In this document: one piece after another, positions 28,829-37,388 of the stretch
How the letters are laid out: each line of letters opens with the position of its first letter
How positions within the stretch are numbered: position 1 is the stretch's first letter
Assembly: GCF_018866325.1 (NCBI RefSeq)
Contig: NZ_CP076457.1
Span: 248,001 to 312,000, forward strand
Reading direction: 5' to 3'
DNA: 64,000 bases
DNA from: Streptomyces sp. YPW6
Lineage (GTDB): Bacteria; Actinomycetota; Actinomycetes; Streptomycetales; Streptomycetaceae
Translations under genes and position numbers: made by a program
Notes under the pieces: generated by a model
Told to the model about the DNA's origin: nothing
The model's input: only the letters and a program-made list of their open reading frames with translations
The model's database searches: none

Positions 28829-29790
28829 CCGTCACCGCGACCAGAGAGCCCACGGCTTCCGCGCAGGCTCCGGTACCGAAGCCGGGCGGCGGTGGCCGGC
28901 GGCGCGCCTGGGCGACCCGCGCGCCCCTGCTGCCCGCACTGATCTTCCTGATCGCCGTCACCCAGCTGCCGTTCGTGGCGACCCTGGTGATCTCGCTCTT
29001 CGACTGGAACTCCCTGAAGCCGGAGAAGCGGCACTTCACCGGTCTGTCCAACTACGCCTCCGTCTTCACCGACGAGGCGTTGCGCGAATCGGTCGTGACG
29101 ACCGTCGTCCTGACCGCGACGGTCGTGATCGTCAGCGTCGTGCTGGGGCTGGTCTTCGCGCTGCTCCTGGACCGCGCGTTCTTCGGCCGGGGGTTCGTGC
29201 GCACCCTGCTGATCACCCCGTTCCTGCTCGTGCCGGTCTCCGCCGCGCTGCTGTGGAAGCACGCGCTCTACAACCCCGAGTACGGGCTGTTCAACGGCGT
29301 ACTCACCTGGTTCGGGGAGCTGTTCGGCATCGAGTCGGTCGCGCAGCCGGAGTGGACGTCCGAGATGCCGCTGATCGCCGTCGAGGCGTCGCTCGTGTGG
29401 CAGTGGACGCCGTTCATGATGCTGATCCTGCTGGCCGGGCTGCAGAGCCGGCCGGCCGAGATCATCGAGGCCGCGCGGCTGGACGGGGCCGGGCCCTGGC
29501 AGATCTTCCGCCATCTGACCCTGCCGCATCTGCGCCGCTACCTCGAACTCGGCATCCTGCTGGGGTCGGTGTACATCGTGCAGAACTTCGACGCGGTGTT
29601 CACGATCACCTCCGGCGGTCTGGGCACCGCCAATCTCCCGTACACCGTCTACGAGACCTTCTACCGGGCCCATGAGTACGGGCTGGCGTCGGCGGCGGGG
29701 GTGGTCGTGGTGATCGGCACGATCATCATCGCCACCTTCGCGCTCCGGGTGGTCTCCTCCCTCTTCCGTGAGGAGGCGAGCCGCGCATGA
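28825..29790 (+). CDS. ABC polyol transporter permease 1
   Basis: The 321-residue membrane protein has six predicted helices (LLPALIFLIAVTQLPFVATLVISLF near 40-65). The EAA loop that docks the ATPase is EIIEAARLDGAGPWQIFRHLTLP near 215-237. The start is the ATG overlapping the binding-protein stop, after GGAGGAG. It forms the heterodimeric channel with the next gene product. No ATPase gene follows; Streptomyces sugar importers commonly share MsiK encoded elsewhere. Confidence 0.93.
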   Translation: MTVTATREPTASAQAPVPKPGGGGRRRAWATRAPLLPALIFLIAVTQLPFVATLVISLFDWNSLKPEKRHFTGLSNYASVFTDEALRESVVTTVVLTATVVIVSVVLGLVFALLLDRAFFGRGFVRTLLITPFLLVPVSAALLWKHALYNPEYGLFNGVLTWFGELFGIESVAQPEWTSEMPLIAVEASLVWQWTPFMMLILLAGLQSRPAEIIEAARLDGAGPWQIFRHLTLPHLRRYLELGILLGSVYIVQNFDAVFTITSGGLGTANLPYTVYETFYRAHEYGLASAAGVVVVIGTIIIATFALRVVSSLFREEASRA

Positions 29791-30671
29791 GCGCCTCGAC
29801 CGCGACGTCCCCGTCCGTCCCCTCGTCCGCCGGCGGGCTCGAACGCACGGCCCGCCGCCGTTCCGCGGCCCTGGGCGTGGTCGCCTGGGTGGTGGGCATC
29901 GGCTTCTGCCTGCCCGCCCTGTGGATGCTGCTGACGTCCTTCCACGCGGAGGCCGACGCGGCGACCAACCCGCCCTCGCTCGCCGCCGCCCTGACCCTGG
30001 ACGGCTACCGCACGTTCTTCGGCGGCGGGGGCGGACCGACCCCGTGGCCCCCGCTGGTCAACTCCCTGGGCGCCTCGTTCTTCTCGACCGTGCTGGTGCT
30101 GCTGCTCGCGCTGCCCGCCGCGTACGCGCTGTCCATCCGGCGGGTACGCAAGTGGACGGACGTGATGTTCTTCTTCCTGTCCACCAAGATGCTCCTGGTG
30201 GTCGCCGGGCTGCTCCCGGTGTACCTGTTCGCGAAGAACACCGGGCTGCTGGACAACATCTGGCTGCTGGTCCTGCTCTACACCTCGATGAACCTGCCGA
30301 TCGCGGTGTGGATGATGCAGTCCTTCCTCGCGGACGTGCCCGTCTCCATCATCGAGGCGGCGCAGGTCGACGGGGCCCGGCTGCCGACGGTGCTGCGCCA
30401 AGTCGTCGCGCCGGTCGCCGGTCCCGGGATCGCCGCGACCGCCCTGATCTGCTTCATCTTCAGCTGGAACGAGCTGTTGTTCGCACGGGTGCTGACCGGT
30501 GTGGTCGCCGGGACCGCCCCCGTCCATCTGACCACCTTCGTCACCAGCCAGGGCCTCTTCCTGGCCCAGCTGTGCGCGGCGTCCGTGGTCGTGTCCCTGC
30601 CGGTGCTCGTCGCCGGCTACGCCGCCCAGGACAAACTCGTCCAGGGCCTCTCGCTGGGAGCAGTCAAATGA
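29787..30671 (+). CDS. ABC polyol transporter permease 2
   Basis: The 294-residue membrane protein overlaps the first permease by 4 nt (ATGA). It has hydrophobic segments GVVAWVVGIGFCLPALWMLLTSF and ATALICFIFSWNELLFARVL. Its EAA loop is SIIEAAQVDGARLPTVLRQVVAP near 190-212. It is the MalG-type partner of the preceding permease and overlaps the dehydrogenase gene in turn by 4 nt. Confidence 0.93.
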   Translation: MSASTATSPSVPSSAGGLERTARRRSAALGVVAWVVGIGFCLPALWMLLTSFHAEADAATNPPSLAAALTLDGYRTFFGGGGGPTPWPPLVNSLGASFFSTVLVLLLALPAAYALSIRRVRKWTDVMFFFLSTKMLLVVAGLLPVYLFAKNTGLLDNIWLLVLLYTSMNLPIAVWMMQSFLADVPVSIIEAAQVDGARLPTVLRQVVAPVAGPGIAATALICFIFSWNELLFARVLTGVVAGTAPVHLTTFVTSQGLFLAQLCAASVVVSLPVLVAGYAAQDKLVQGLSLGAVK

Positions 30672-31657
30672 GGGCAGCCATCGTCGAAGCCGTCGGCAAG
30701 GTCTCCGTGACCACCGTCCCGGACCCCGCGCCCGGACCGCGTGACGTGGTCGTCGAGGTGGCGTCGTGCGGGCTGTGCGGCACCGATCTCCACATCCTCC
30801 AGGGTGAGTTCGCCCCGACGCTGCCGATCGTGCCGGGGCACGAGTTCGCCGGGGAGGTCGTGGCCCTCGGTGCGGACGTCACCGAGCTGACCGTCGGCGA
30901 CAAGGTGGCCGTGGACCCCTCCTTGCACTGCCACGAGTGCCGCTACTGCCGTTCGGGCCGGGGCAACCTCTGCGACAACTGGGCGGCGATCGGCGTCACC
31001 GTGCCCGGGGGCGCGGCCGAGTTCGCGGTGGCGCCCGTGGCCAACTGCGTACGCCTGCCGGACCACATCGACGTCCGGGACGCGGCGCTGATCGAGCCGC
31101 TGTCCTGCGCGGTGCGCGGCTACGACGTGCTGAACGGCAATCTCGGGGCCCAGGTGCTGATCTACGGGTCCGGGACCATGGGTCTGATGATGCTGGAGCT
31201 GGCCAAGCGCACCGGCGCCGCTTCGGTGGACGTGCTGGACGTCAATCCCCAGCGCCTCGCCACCGCTTCGACGCTCGGCTGCACCGGGGCGGCGGCCCGC
31301 GCCGAGGAACTGGACCGTCCGGGCGGCTGGGACGTCGTCATCGACGCCACCGGCAACGCCGCCGCGATCCAGGACGGGCTGGGGAGGGTCGCCAAGGGCG
31401 GTACGTTCCTGCAGTTCGGGGTCTCGGACTACGCTACGACGGCGGTGATCGAGCCGTACAGGATCTACAACCAGGAGATCACCATCACCGGGTCGATGGC
31501 GGTTCTGCACAGCTACGAGCGGGCCGCCGCGCTCTTCGCGAGCGGGGTGCTGGACGCTTCGGTGTTCATCAGCGACCGCCTGCCGCTGGAGCAGTACCCG
31601 CAGGCCATCGAGCGCTTCCAGGCGGGGATCGGCCGCAAGATCGTGGTGCAGCCGTGA
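30668..31657 (+). CDS. Zinc-dependent polyol (sorbitol-type) dehydrogenase
   Basis: The 329-residue medium-chain dehydrogenase has catalytic-zinc residues in SCGLCGTDLH (Cys near 37) and GHEFAGE. Structural-zinc cysteines are in the CHECRYC...NLC segment near 90-104. The Rossmann site is YGSGTMGLMMLELAKRTG near 170. It begins on the ATG overlapping the permease stop. In this operon it should oxidise the imported sugar alcohol to a ketose with NAD(P)+. The actual polyol (sorbitol, mannitol, arabitol, xylitol) cannot be decided. Confidence 0.92.
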   Translation: MRAAIVEAVGKVSVTTVPDPAPGPRDVVVEVASCGLCGTDLHILQGEFAPTLPIVPGHEFAGEVVALGADVTELTVGDKVAVDPSLHCHECRYCRSGRGNLCDNWAAIGVTVPGGAAEFAVAPVANCVRLPDHIDVRDAALIEPLSCAVRGYDVLNGNLGAQVLIYGSGTMGLMMLELAKRTGAASVDVLDVNPQRLATASTLGCTGAAARAEELDRPGGWDVVIDATGNAAAIQDGLGRVAKGGTFLQFGVSDYATTAVIEPYRIYNQEITITGSMAVLHSYERAAALFASGVLDASVFISDRLPLEQYPQAIERFQAGIGRKIVVQP

Positions 31658-32589
31658 GCGACGCCTCGCCCCCGGGCCCCGGCGCGGTCCCCGGCTCCGT
31701 CCTCGTGCTGGGCGAGGCGCTGGTGGATCTGGTTCCGGCCGGGGACGACGCCGCGGTCCGGGTCGCCCAGCCGGGCGGTGCTCCGGCGAACGTGGCGGTG
31801 GGCCTGGCCCGGCTGGGCGGGCGGCCGTCCTTCGCGGGCGGGCTCGGCGACGACGCTTTCGGGGGCCGCATTGAGGCGTGGCTGGCCGGGGCGGGCGTCG
31901 ACCTCTCACTGAGCGCCCGCCCGCCGCGGCCGACGGCGCTCGCGGTGGCCGACCCGGGTGACCGGAACACCTACCACTTCCATCTCGGGGACACGGCGAC
32001 CTTCGCCCTGCCCGACCGCTCGGCGGAGGTGCCGCGATTCAGCGCGGTGTACGCGGGCGGGCTCGCCGCGGTCGTCGATCCGGCGGCGGAGGTGGTGGCC
32101 GCCACCGCGCGGGCGGCTGCCGCCGACTCCGTGCTCGCGGTGGACCCCAACGTGCGCGAGGACCGCACCCTGGACCCCGTACGGAGCCTGGAGCGACTGC
32201 GCGGGTTGTGCGCCCTCGCACGGGTCGTGAAGGCGAGCGACGAGGATCTGGGGCGGCTGTGGCCGGACGCGGAGCCGGAGGCAAGCTGCCGGAGGCTCGC
32301 CGGGCAGGGGCGGCTGGTGGTGCTGACGCGAGGTTCGCGGGGCGCCACCGCGTACCTTCCCGACGGCCCGCCGGTCTCCGTCCCCGCCCGTCCGGTGCGG
32401 GTGGTGAACACCATCGGCGCGGGTGACGCGTTCATGGCGGGGATGCTGACCTGGCTCGGGGCGGAGAGCGGGTGGCGGACCGGGCTGTCCGGCGAAGAGG
32501 CGCGGGCGATGCTGGAGTACGCGGCCGCGACAGCCGCTTCGGTCTGCGCCCGGGCGGGAACGGAACCCACGGCCCCGCCCGGGGTGTGA
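31654..32589 (+). CDS. PfkB-family carbohydrate kinase (fructokinase-like)
   Basis: The 311-residue kinase starts at the GTG overlapping the dehydrogenase stop (GTGA). It has PfkB signature 1 near residue 45 (GGAPANVAVGLARLGGRPSF) and signature 2 near 255 (VNTIGAGDAFMAGML) with the catalytic Asp in GAGD. It would phosphorylate the ketose made by the preceding enzyme, completing uptake-oxidation-phosphorylation. It is the last gene; a very strong hairpin follows. Confidence 0.92.
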   Translation: MSDASPPGPGAVPGSVLVLGEALVDLVPAGDDAAVRVAQPGGAPANVAVGLARLGGRPSFAGGLGDDAFGGRIEAWLAGAGVDLSLSARPPRPTALAVADPGDRNTYHFHLGDTATFALPDRSAEVPRFSAVYAGGLAAVVDPAAEVVAATARAAAADSVLAVDPNVREDRTLDPVRSLERLRGLCALARVVKASDEDLGRLWPDAEPEASCRRLAGQGRLVVLTRGSRGATAYLPDGPPVSVPARPVRVVNTIGAGDAFMAGMLTWLGAESGWRTGLSGEEARAMLEYAAATAASVCARAGTEPTAPPGV

Positions 32590-32658
32590 ACCGGCCGCCC
32601 GCCGGGCATCAGGAGGTCGACCCGAGTTCCGCACGGCCCTCCCCCGGCCCACGGAAAC

Positions 32659-32701
32659 CGCCGCGGCCCCGCCGGACTCGGAGTCCGGCGGGGCCGCGGC
32701 G
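32659..32701. terminator. Long perfect hairpin between convergent genes
   Basis: Two 21-nt complementary arms around a single central G form a stem of about 19 bp with a small loop (centre GGACTCGGAGTCC). It ends the polyol operon (+) and the small ribosomal gene (-), whose stop is 6 nt away. Confidence 0.8.
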
Positions 32702-32706
32702 TGGCC

Positions 32707-32784
32707 TCAGCTCTGGGGCCGCCTGCCGTGGTTCGCGGCGTTCTTGCGGCGGGCCTTCTTCTTGCGACGTCGCTTCGAGGACAT
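32707..32784 (-). CDS. bL37-like small ribosomal protein (25 residues)
   Basis: The very short gene encodes MSSKRRRKKKARRKNAANHGRRPQS in two parts: a Lys/Arg-only first half (residues 1-14) and the conserved ANHGRRP tail. This pattern matches the actinobacterial 50S protein bL37, first seen in mycobacterial ribosome structures. AGGAGGG stands 5 nt before the ATG. A strong terminator lies directly past the stop, so it is a free-standing gene. It is easily missed by gene callers. Whether a second copy exists in the genome cannot be seen here. Confidence 0.8.
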   Translation of the reverse strand: MSSKRRRKKKARRKNAANHGRRPQS

Positions 32785-32951
32785 CGAACCCTCCTAATCT
32801 GCTCGGTGCTCCGTTGCGGACGGTCCAACGGGCGGGGCCGCCCGGTGATCACCGGGCCGCCTACCCACCCACACCGTGGCAAACACCGGGTGCGTGTGCA
32901 ACCTGCGGTGCGGCACGGGGCGGGGGTGGACTGATGTGCGGAGAGAGCCGC

Positions 32952-33338
32952 TCAGGGCCGGTGGCGCAGCGGATGGTCCCCGGGCACCTCGACGACGGCG
33001 ATCCGCACGCCGTCGGGATCCTCGATCCACATCTCGACCAGCCCCCAGGGCTCGCGTTGCGGCGGTCTCAGGACGGTGACCCCCTTCGCCCGCAGTTCCT
33101 CGTGCGCGGCCGCGGCGTCGTCGACCTGAAGCCAGATCCGCACGGCCGACGAGGGCGGCTCCTCGCCCCGGCCGGAGAGCTCCAGGAAGCCGCCGCCGAG
33201 GAAGTAGACCGTGCCGCGCTCGGGGCCCGTTCCGAATTCCCGGTAGACGGCGAGGCCCAGGGCCTCGCCGTAGAAGGCGCGGGAACGTTCGGGGTCGGCG
33301 GGGTGGAGCAGGATCCTGCTGCCCAGTACATGCACCAT
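32952..33338 (-). CDS. VOC (glyoxalase/bleomycin-resistance) family protein
   Basis: The 128-residue vicinal-oxygen-chelate protein has LGSRILLHPADPERSRAFYGEALGLAVYREFG at the N-terminus (given here in pieces: SRILLHPADP, SRAFYGEALGL). VEMWIEDPDGVRIAVVEVP near 100-118 supplies the usual metal-site Glu. The paired beta-alpha-beta-beta-beta modules fit a small single VOC unit. Function (isomerase, dioxygenase or antibiotic binding) is open; no neighbour clarifies it. Confidence 0.85.
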   Translation of the reverse strand: MVHVLGSRILLHPADPERSRAFYGEALGLAVYREFGTGPERGTVYFLGGGFLELSGRGEEPPSSAVRIWLQVDDAAAAHEELRAKGVTVLRPPQREPWGLVEMWIEDPDGVRIAVVEVPGDHPLRHRP

Positions 33339-33390
33339 GGTCCCGAGCGTACGCCGCCGCCCGGCGGGGCGGCGGTTCCTCCGGGGACCG

Positions 33391-33819
33391 TCAGCTGCTC
33401 AGGCCGTCGATGAAGTCCTCCATGCACCGGTCCTCCGCCGCCTGCCCGTTGGCCCGTTCCACACAGTTCTCGAGGTCCTTGAACTCCTGGGAGTCGAACA
33501 CGGAGACGGCCACCACGAGGACGATCACCGACCCGATGAGCCCGAGCGCGCCGAACGCGGCGCCGACTATGGCCATCACGCGGCGCGGGGCGCGGCCCTG
33601 ACGGGTGCGGAGGGCGGCGATGACACCGAAGACGACGGCGAGCAGGCCGAGGAGCAGTCCGCCGACCACGGTCCAGAAGAACAGGCAGGCGAGGAGGCCG
33701 AGCACCAGCGCGGCGACGGCGAAGCCGTTCGTCCGGGCGGGCGGCTGACCGCCATAGGGATCGTGGCCCGCCGCGGGCGGCGCCGAGTACGGGGAATCCG
33801 GGTACGAGGGAAGGGACAT
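33391..33819 (-). CDS. DUF4190-like membrane protein
   Basis: The 142-residue protein has a Pro/Tyr-rich cytoplasmic start (MSLPSYPDSPYSAPPAAG). A long hydrophobic pair of helices near 32-68 (NGFAVAALVLGLLACLFF, GGLLLGLLAVVFGVIAA) is the DUF4190 pattern. A third helix is near 80-105, followed by a short extracytoplasmic tail containing two Cys. The start follows GGAGCACC, a weak site, so the ATG choice is moderate. The tail ENCVERANGQAAEDRCMEDF resembles secreted small-domain tails. Function unknown. Confidence 0.7.
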   Translation of the reverse strand: MSLPSYPDSPYSAPPAAGHDPYGGQPPARTNGFAVAALVLGLLACLFFWTVVGGLLLGLLAVVFGVIAALRTRQGRAPRRVMAIVGAAFGALGLIGSVIVLVVAVSVFDSQEFKDLENCVERANGQAAEDRCMEDFIDGLSS

Positions 33820-34062
33820 CGGGAAGGTGCTCCTGTTCTCCTGGCTTTCCGTCCACCTGCCCAGCGCCCCCGTCGCCATGCCGGCGGCCAGGTCACACTC
33901 CGGCAACCAACAGGTCTCTGACCAGCGGCGCGGATCAGCGGTCGGCGTCAGCCGCGGCGCATCGCACGGCGCGGGATCGTCCGCGTACCGTACGGTCGGC
34001 AGGGCGTCGCGGCAACGCCGCCGAGGTGCCGTGCCGTGCGTCGTCCGCCCTCGCCCGCCGTG

Positions 34063-34626
34063 TCAGAGGCCTGCGCCCCGGCCGGGCGCCGTCCGGCGGA
34101 GCCGGGCCGACAGGTGGTGCTGGAGCGGCCGGCCCACCGCGGCAAGGTCGTGGACGAAGGCCAGCGTGTCCGGATCCGTCAGGGTGTAACGACGGCGGGT
34201 GGCGTCGACCTCTTTGGCGGTGGAGGTGCGGGAGACCTGTTCGGTGGCGAGGTCGACGGCGCCGTCGCGGGCGTGACCGGACAGGATCTCCGCGATGCCG
34301 GTCGGCTGGGTGATCAGGGCTTCCACGCGGCCGTCCGGCTGCAGCCGCCACCAGCCGGCCTCCCGGGCGGACGGGCGCAGGGGATTCCCGTCCGCGTCCA
34401 GCAGCCAGGCCCGCGCCTCGTACGCCAGGAAGGGCCGCCCGTCATGACTGAACGTGACCTCCTGCGCGTAGGTGAAGTCCGCCTCCAGCGTCGGATACCC
34501 GCCGCTCCCGGTACCCCGCCAGGTACCGAGGAATCCGGTCACCGGGGCGAGCAGGGGGTGGGGCGCGGGCAAGGCGTCGGTGCTCGGCGCGTCGGGGAAG
34601 GGGACGTCACGGACGGGGTGGTTCAT
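34063..34626 (-). CDS. Nitrobindin-like haem-binding beta-barrel protein
   Basis: The 187-residue protein carries the nitrobindin/FABP-like signature: [31 protein letters not shown] segments near 34-60 ([12 protein letters not shown] visible) and YEARAWLLD near 70. The C-terminal [11 protein letters not shown] contains the His expected to ligate haem. The family binds ferric haem and isomerises peroxynitrite to nitrate. The ATG after AGGAGCGC was preferred over longer upstream frames. It is monocistronic. Catalytic activity is inferred from the family. Confidence 0.8.
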   Translation of the reverse strand: MNHPVRDVPFPDAPSTDALPAPHPLLAPVTGFLGTWRGTGSGGYPTLEADFTYAQEVTFSHDGRPFLAYEARAWLLDADGNPLRPSAREAGWWRLQPDGRVEALITQPTGIAEILSGHARDGAVDLATEQVSRTSTAKEVDATRRRYTLTDPDTLAFVHDLAAVGRPLQHHLSARLRRTAPGRGAGL

Positions 34627-34846
34627 GCGGGGTGCGCTCCTGAATCCGTCGGGGCCGGTGCCGGCCGCAGCCGAGGACGTCTCCGGCCGGTCATGGTGGT
34701 GGGCGTCGCGCATGACGCCCGGATGAGCATCATCCCGGAGTTCTTCGTGGCGCCGGACGACCCGTCAGCGAGCCCGGTCCTCCCGCACGGGGTGCGCCGC
34801 CGGCCGCTCCCCCGCCGGGCCCCCGTAACGGCGGTTCGGGGAACGC

Positions 34847-35065
34847 CTACGCGGAATCGGCGGCTGTGCTCTCCACCAGGCTCCTGGGCCGCAGGTCGGT
34901 CCAGTTCCGCTCGACGTAGTCCAGGCAGGCCTGGCGGGTGTCCTCCGCGTGGGCGACGGTCCACCCGGCGGGCACCTCGGCGAAGGCGGGCCACAAGGAG
35001 TGCTGTCCCTCGTCGTTGACGAGCACCAGGTAGGTGCCGTCCTCGTCCTCGAACGGATTGGCCAT
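34847..35065 (-). CDS. MbtH-like protein
   Basis: The 72-residue protein has the MbtH signature: [30 protein letters not shown] start (NPFED, HSLWP) with the invariant Trp pair and the C-terminal [14 protein letters not shown]. MbtH proteins bind and activate NRPS adenylation domains, mostly for siderophores and peptide antibiotics. No NRPS is present in the window, so this is an orphan copy that may serve clusters elsewhere. An iron box begins 17 nt upstream, so low iron should induce it through DmdR1/IdeR. Confidence 0.93.
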   Translation of the reverse strand: MANPFEDEDGTYLVLVNDEGQHSLWPAFAEVPAGWTVAHAEDTRQACLDYVERNWTDLRPRSLVESTAADSA

Positions 35066-35081
35066 CGCATCCTCCGTGATG

Positions 35082-35100
35082 TCAGGTAAGGCTACCTTTA
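35082..35100. promoter_or_regulatory. DmdR1/IdeR iron box upstream of mbtH-like gene
   Basis: TCAGGTAAGGCTACCTTTA matches the 19-bp consensus TTAGGTTAGGCTAACCTAA at most positions of both half-sites and lies just upstream of the mbtH-like start. Confidence 0.8.
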
Positions 35101-35233
35101 CTCGAACGGCGGCAACTCTACCCATCCATCGGGCGGTTGACTCACCGATACCGCAACCGGCCCCCGTCCCGCACCTTCGCCGCACCGGCGGTGAGCGGTG
35201 CACGCGGACCCGGGGAGCACGGCTGCGGAGGCG

Positions 35234-36127
35234 TCAGAGTCCGAGGTCGCTCAGGCGGGCCTCGTAGCGGATGGTGAGGTCCTCGGAATCGCCGGCCGGG
35301 TTGTCCCAGAGGGCCTCCAACTCGGAGCGCACCGCGTCGGGCAGGGCCTCGTACCGCTCGGACCAGGTGTCGGAGTTCGGTATCCAGTAGCCGACGACCT
35401 TGAAGCGCTCGGCCGGGAGCCCCAGCTCGCGCCGGAGGTAGCGGCGCACCGCGCGCAGGGCGTTGGTCTCCCCGGCCACCCACACGTACCCGCCCGCGAG
35501 GTCCGTGCCGGGCGGCACGGCGGCGGCGACCAGATCGGCGAGACGGCTCGGCCCGTGGCCGTTCCCGCCGTAGGTCCAGGTCACCTTGGAGTCGGACGCT
35601 TCACGCAGCGGCAGCACGGCCGAGGGGTCGGGCGCCTCCAGGACCACCCGGGTCCGGACCCGCTCCGGGGTGTTCTCCAGCAACCGGGCGGCGGCGGGCA
35701 GACCGGTCTGGTCGGCTACCAGCACCTGCCAGGACAGATCCTCCGGGGGGCTGTAGAGCCCGGTGGGGTCGTTGACGCCCACCACGTCACCGGGGCGCGC
35801 CCCGGCGGCCCAGCCGGACGCCACCCCGCCCTCGTGGAGCACGAAGTCGATGTCGACCTCGCCCGCCTCCGGGCGCACGGCACGGATCGTGTACGTGCGC
35901 ATCGGCGCGACGGGCCGCCCCTCGGGGGTCTCCCAGCCGCCCTGCTCGGTGGTCCGGGGCAGCGAGACGTCGGTGCGGTCCGGGCCGTGCGGGAGGAAGA
36001 TCCGCACGTACTCGTCGCCGACCCCGGTGGTCCGGAAACCCGCCAGGCCCTCTCCGTGGAGGGTGACACGGGTCATGCTCGCGGTGAGCGGCCGCACTCG
36101 GGCGACGACGGCTCGGTGGATCGTCAT
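35234..36127 (-). CDS. Siderophore-interacting protein (ferric-siderophore reductase)
   Basis: The 297-residue SIP/ViuB-family flavoprotein has a FAD-binding domain at about 1-125 (RVTLHGEGLAGF, RTYTIRAVRPEAGEVDIDFVLHE given in parts: TYTIRAV, DIDFVLH, GWAAGARPGDVVGV) and a C-terminal SIP domain with WVAGETNALRAVRRYLRRE near 228. It reduces ferric siderophores in the cytosol to free iron. ATG 36125-36127 is preferred to a GTG 6 nt earlier because AAGGGG is then better spaced. An iron box is 70-88 nt upstream. Confidence 0.93.
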   Translation of the reverse strand: MTIHRAVVARVRPLTASMTRVTLHGEGLAGFRTTGVGDEYVRIFLPHGPDRTDVSLPRTTEQGGWETPEGRPVAPMRTYTIRAVRPEAGEVDIDFVLHEGGVASGWAAGARPGDVVGVNDPTGLYSPPEDLSWQVLVADQTGLPAAARLLENTPERVRTRVVLEAPDPSAVLPLREASDSKVTWTYGGNGHGPSRLADLVAAAVPPGTDLAGGYVWVAGETNALRAVRRYLRRELGLPAERFKVVGYWIPNSDTWSERYEALPDAVRSELEALWDNPAGDSEDLTIRYEARLSDLGL

Positions 36128-36196
36128 GGACACTGCCCCTTCGTACGCGTGGTCGGCCTGAGCAACTCGCCCGCGGGACGAGAGAACCGAACTGAC

Positions 36197-36215
36197 TTAG
36201 GTCAGCCTAACCTTC
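36197..36215. promoter_or_regulatory. DmdR1/IdeR iron box upstream of the SIP gene
   Basis: TTAGGTCAGCCTAACCTTC is a near-consensus iron box (TTAGGTTAGGCTAACCTAA) in the promoter region of the minus-strand SIP gene. It lies between that gene and the divergent LD-carboxypeptidase gene. Confidence 0.85.
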
Positions 36216-36335
36216 CCCGCGCCGAGGTTCGAGACCGCGTCGTCCGGGGGCCGCCTGCCGATGACGCACGCCCGGTTCCCGCGCCGTCCGGCGGGGGAGC
36301 CCGACGGCGCGGGCGGTTGTGCCAAGATCCCACGC

Positions 36336-37364
36336 ATGTCTGTTCGATACCCACGCCCCCTGTGTCCCGGTGACCGCGTCGGAGTCACCTCCCCTTCGAG
36401 TGGAGTGCCCGAGGAGCTGCGTGAGCGGCTCGCCGTCGCCGTACGCGATGTGGAGGCGCGCGGGTACGAGGTCGTGACGGGCCGTTGCATGGACGGCTCC
36501 GGGCACGTCAGCGGGCCCGCGGCCGAGCGGGCGGCCGAGCTGACGGCGATGCTGACGGATCCCGGCATCCGGGCCGTGGTGCCGCCGTGGGGCGGGGAGA
36601 CCGCCATCGACCTGCTGCCGCTGATCGACTGGGAAGCAGTGCGGGCGGCGGAGCCGACCTGGGTGGTGGGCTACTCGGACATGTCGACCGTGATGACGCC
36701 GCTGACCCTGCTCACCGGGGTGGCGACCGTGCACGGGAACAACCTCATGGACACCCCGTACCGGACTCCGAAGGGGCTGCTGTCCTGGTTCGACGTCGTC
36801 GCCGCCCCGCCGGGCCACCGGTTCACCCAGGTCCCGCCGGAACGGCACCGGGCCTCGGGCTGGGACGACTGGGCGGCACACCCCGACGCCCGTACCCTCA
36901 CGCTCGACATCCCGGGCCGGTGGACCCGGCTCGACGGCAGCGGCGACGTGGACGTCGAGGGGCGGCTGATCGGCGGCTGCGTCGAGACGCTGTGCAACCT
37001 CACCGGAACGCCCTACCTCGACACCTCGGCGTTCGCCCGGACGCACGCCCCGGAGGGCCTTCTCGTATACGTGGAGGCCGCCGGCGACGACGCGCTCGCC
37101 ATCTGCCGCTCTCTGCACGGGATGCGCATGGCCGGATTCTTCGAGGCCGCGAACGCCGTGCTCGTCGGCCGGACGGCGGCCCCGGACACCGCCTCGCTCA
37201 CCCAGCACCAGGCCGTGATGGACGCGCTCGGACCGCTGAACGTGCCGATCGTCGCCGACGTCGAATGCGGCCATGTGCCGCCGTATCTGCCGCTCGTCAA
37301 CGGGGCGCGGTGCCGGATCGTGCACACCGCCACGCGCAGCGAGGTGACGCAGACGCTGGACTGA
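36336..37364 (+). CDS. S66 family LD-carboxypeptidase / MccF-like peptidase
   Basis: The 342-residue protein starts at the ATG giving MSVRYPRPLCPGDRVGVTSPSSG, the standard S66 N-terminus. The nucleophile Ser114 is in VGYSDMS. The rest of the triad is expected from the Glu in LLVYVEAAGDD and the His in VECGHVPPYLPLVNG. GGCVETLCNLTGTPY is the typical middle motif. Members cut murein tetrapeptides or inactivate microcin C-like nucleotide antibiotics; the length and EAAGDD-type glutamate lean toward MccF. It is divergent from the SIP gene and convergent with hypE. Confidence 0.88.
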   Translation: MSVRYPRPLCPGDRVGVTSPSSGVPEELRERLAVAVRDVEARGYEVVTGRCMDGSGHVSGPAAERAAELTAMLTDPGIRAVVPPWGGETAIDLLPLIDWEAVRAAEPTWVVGYSDMSTVMTPLTLLTGVATVHGNNLMDTPYRTPKGLLSWFDVVAAPPGHRFTQVPPERHRASGWDDWAAHPDARTLTLDIPGRWTRLDGSGDVDVEGRLIGGCVETLCNLTGTPYLDTSAFARTHAPEGLLVYVEAAGDDALAICRSLHGMRMAGFFEAANAVLVGRTAAPDTASLTQHQAVMDALGPLNVPIVADVECGHVPPYLPLVNGARCRIVHTATRSEVTQTLD

Positions 37365-37365
37365 G

Positions 37366-37388
37366 CGCCGGAACCATCGCGTCCGGCG
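37366..37388. terminator. Short hairpin between LD-carboxypeptidase and hypE
   Basis: Arms CGCCGGA and TCCGGCG with a 9-nt loop occupy the whole 24-bp gap between two convergent stop codons, so they may terminate both operons. Confidence 0.5.

Noticed and set aside
27464..32589. Loss of an ATPase gene from the sugar ABC operon as evidence of damage
   Set aside because: Streptomyces sugar importers usually share MsiK encoded elsewhere, and all junctions here are intact.
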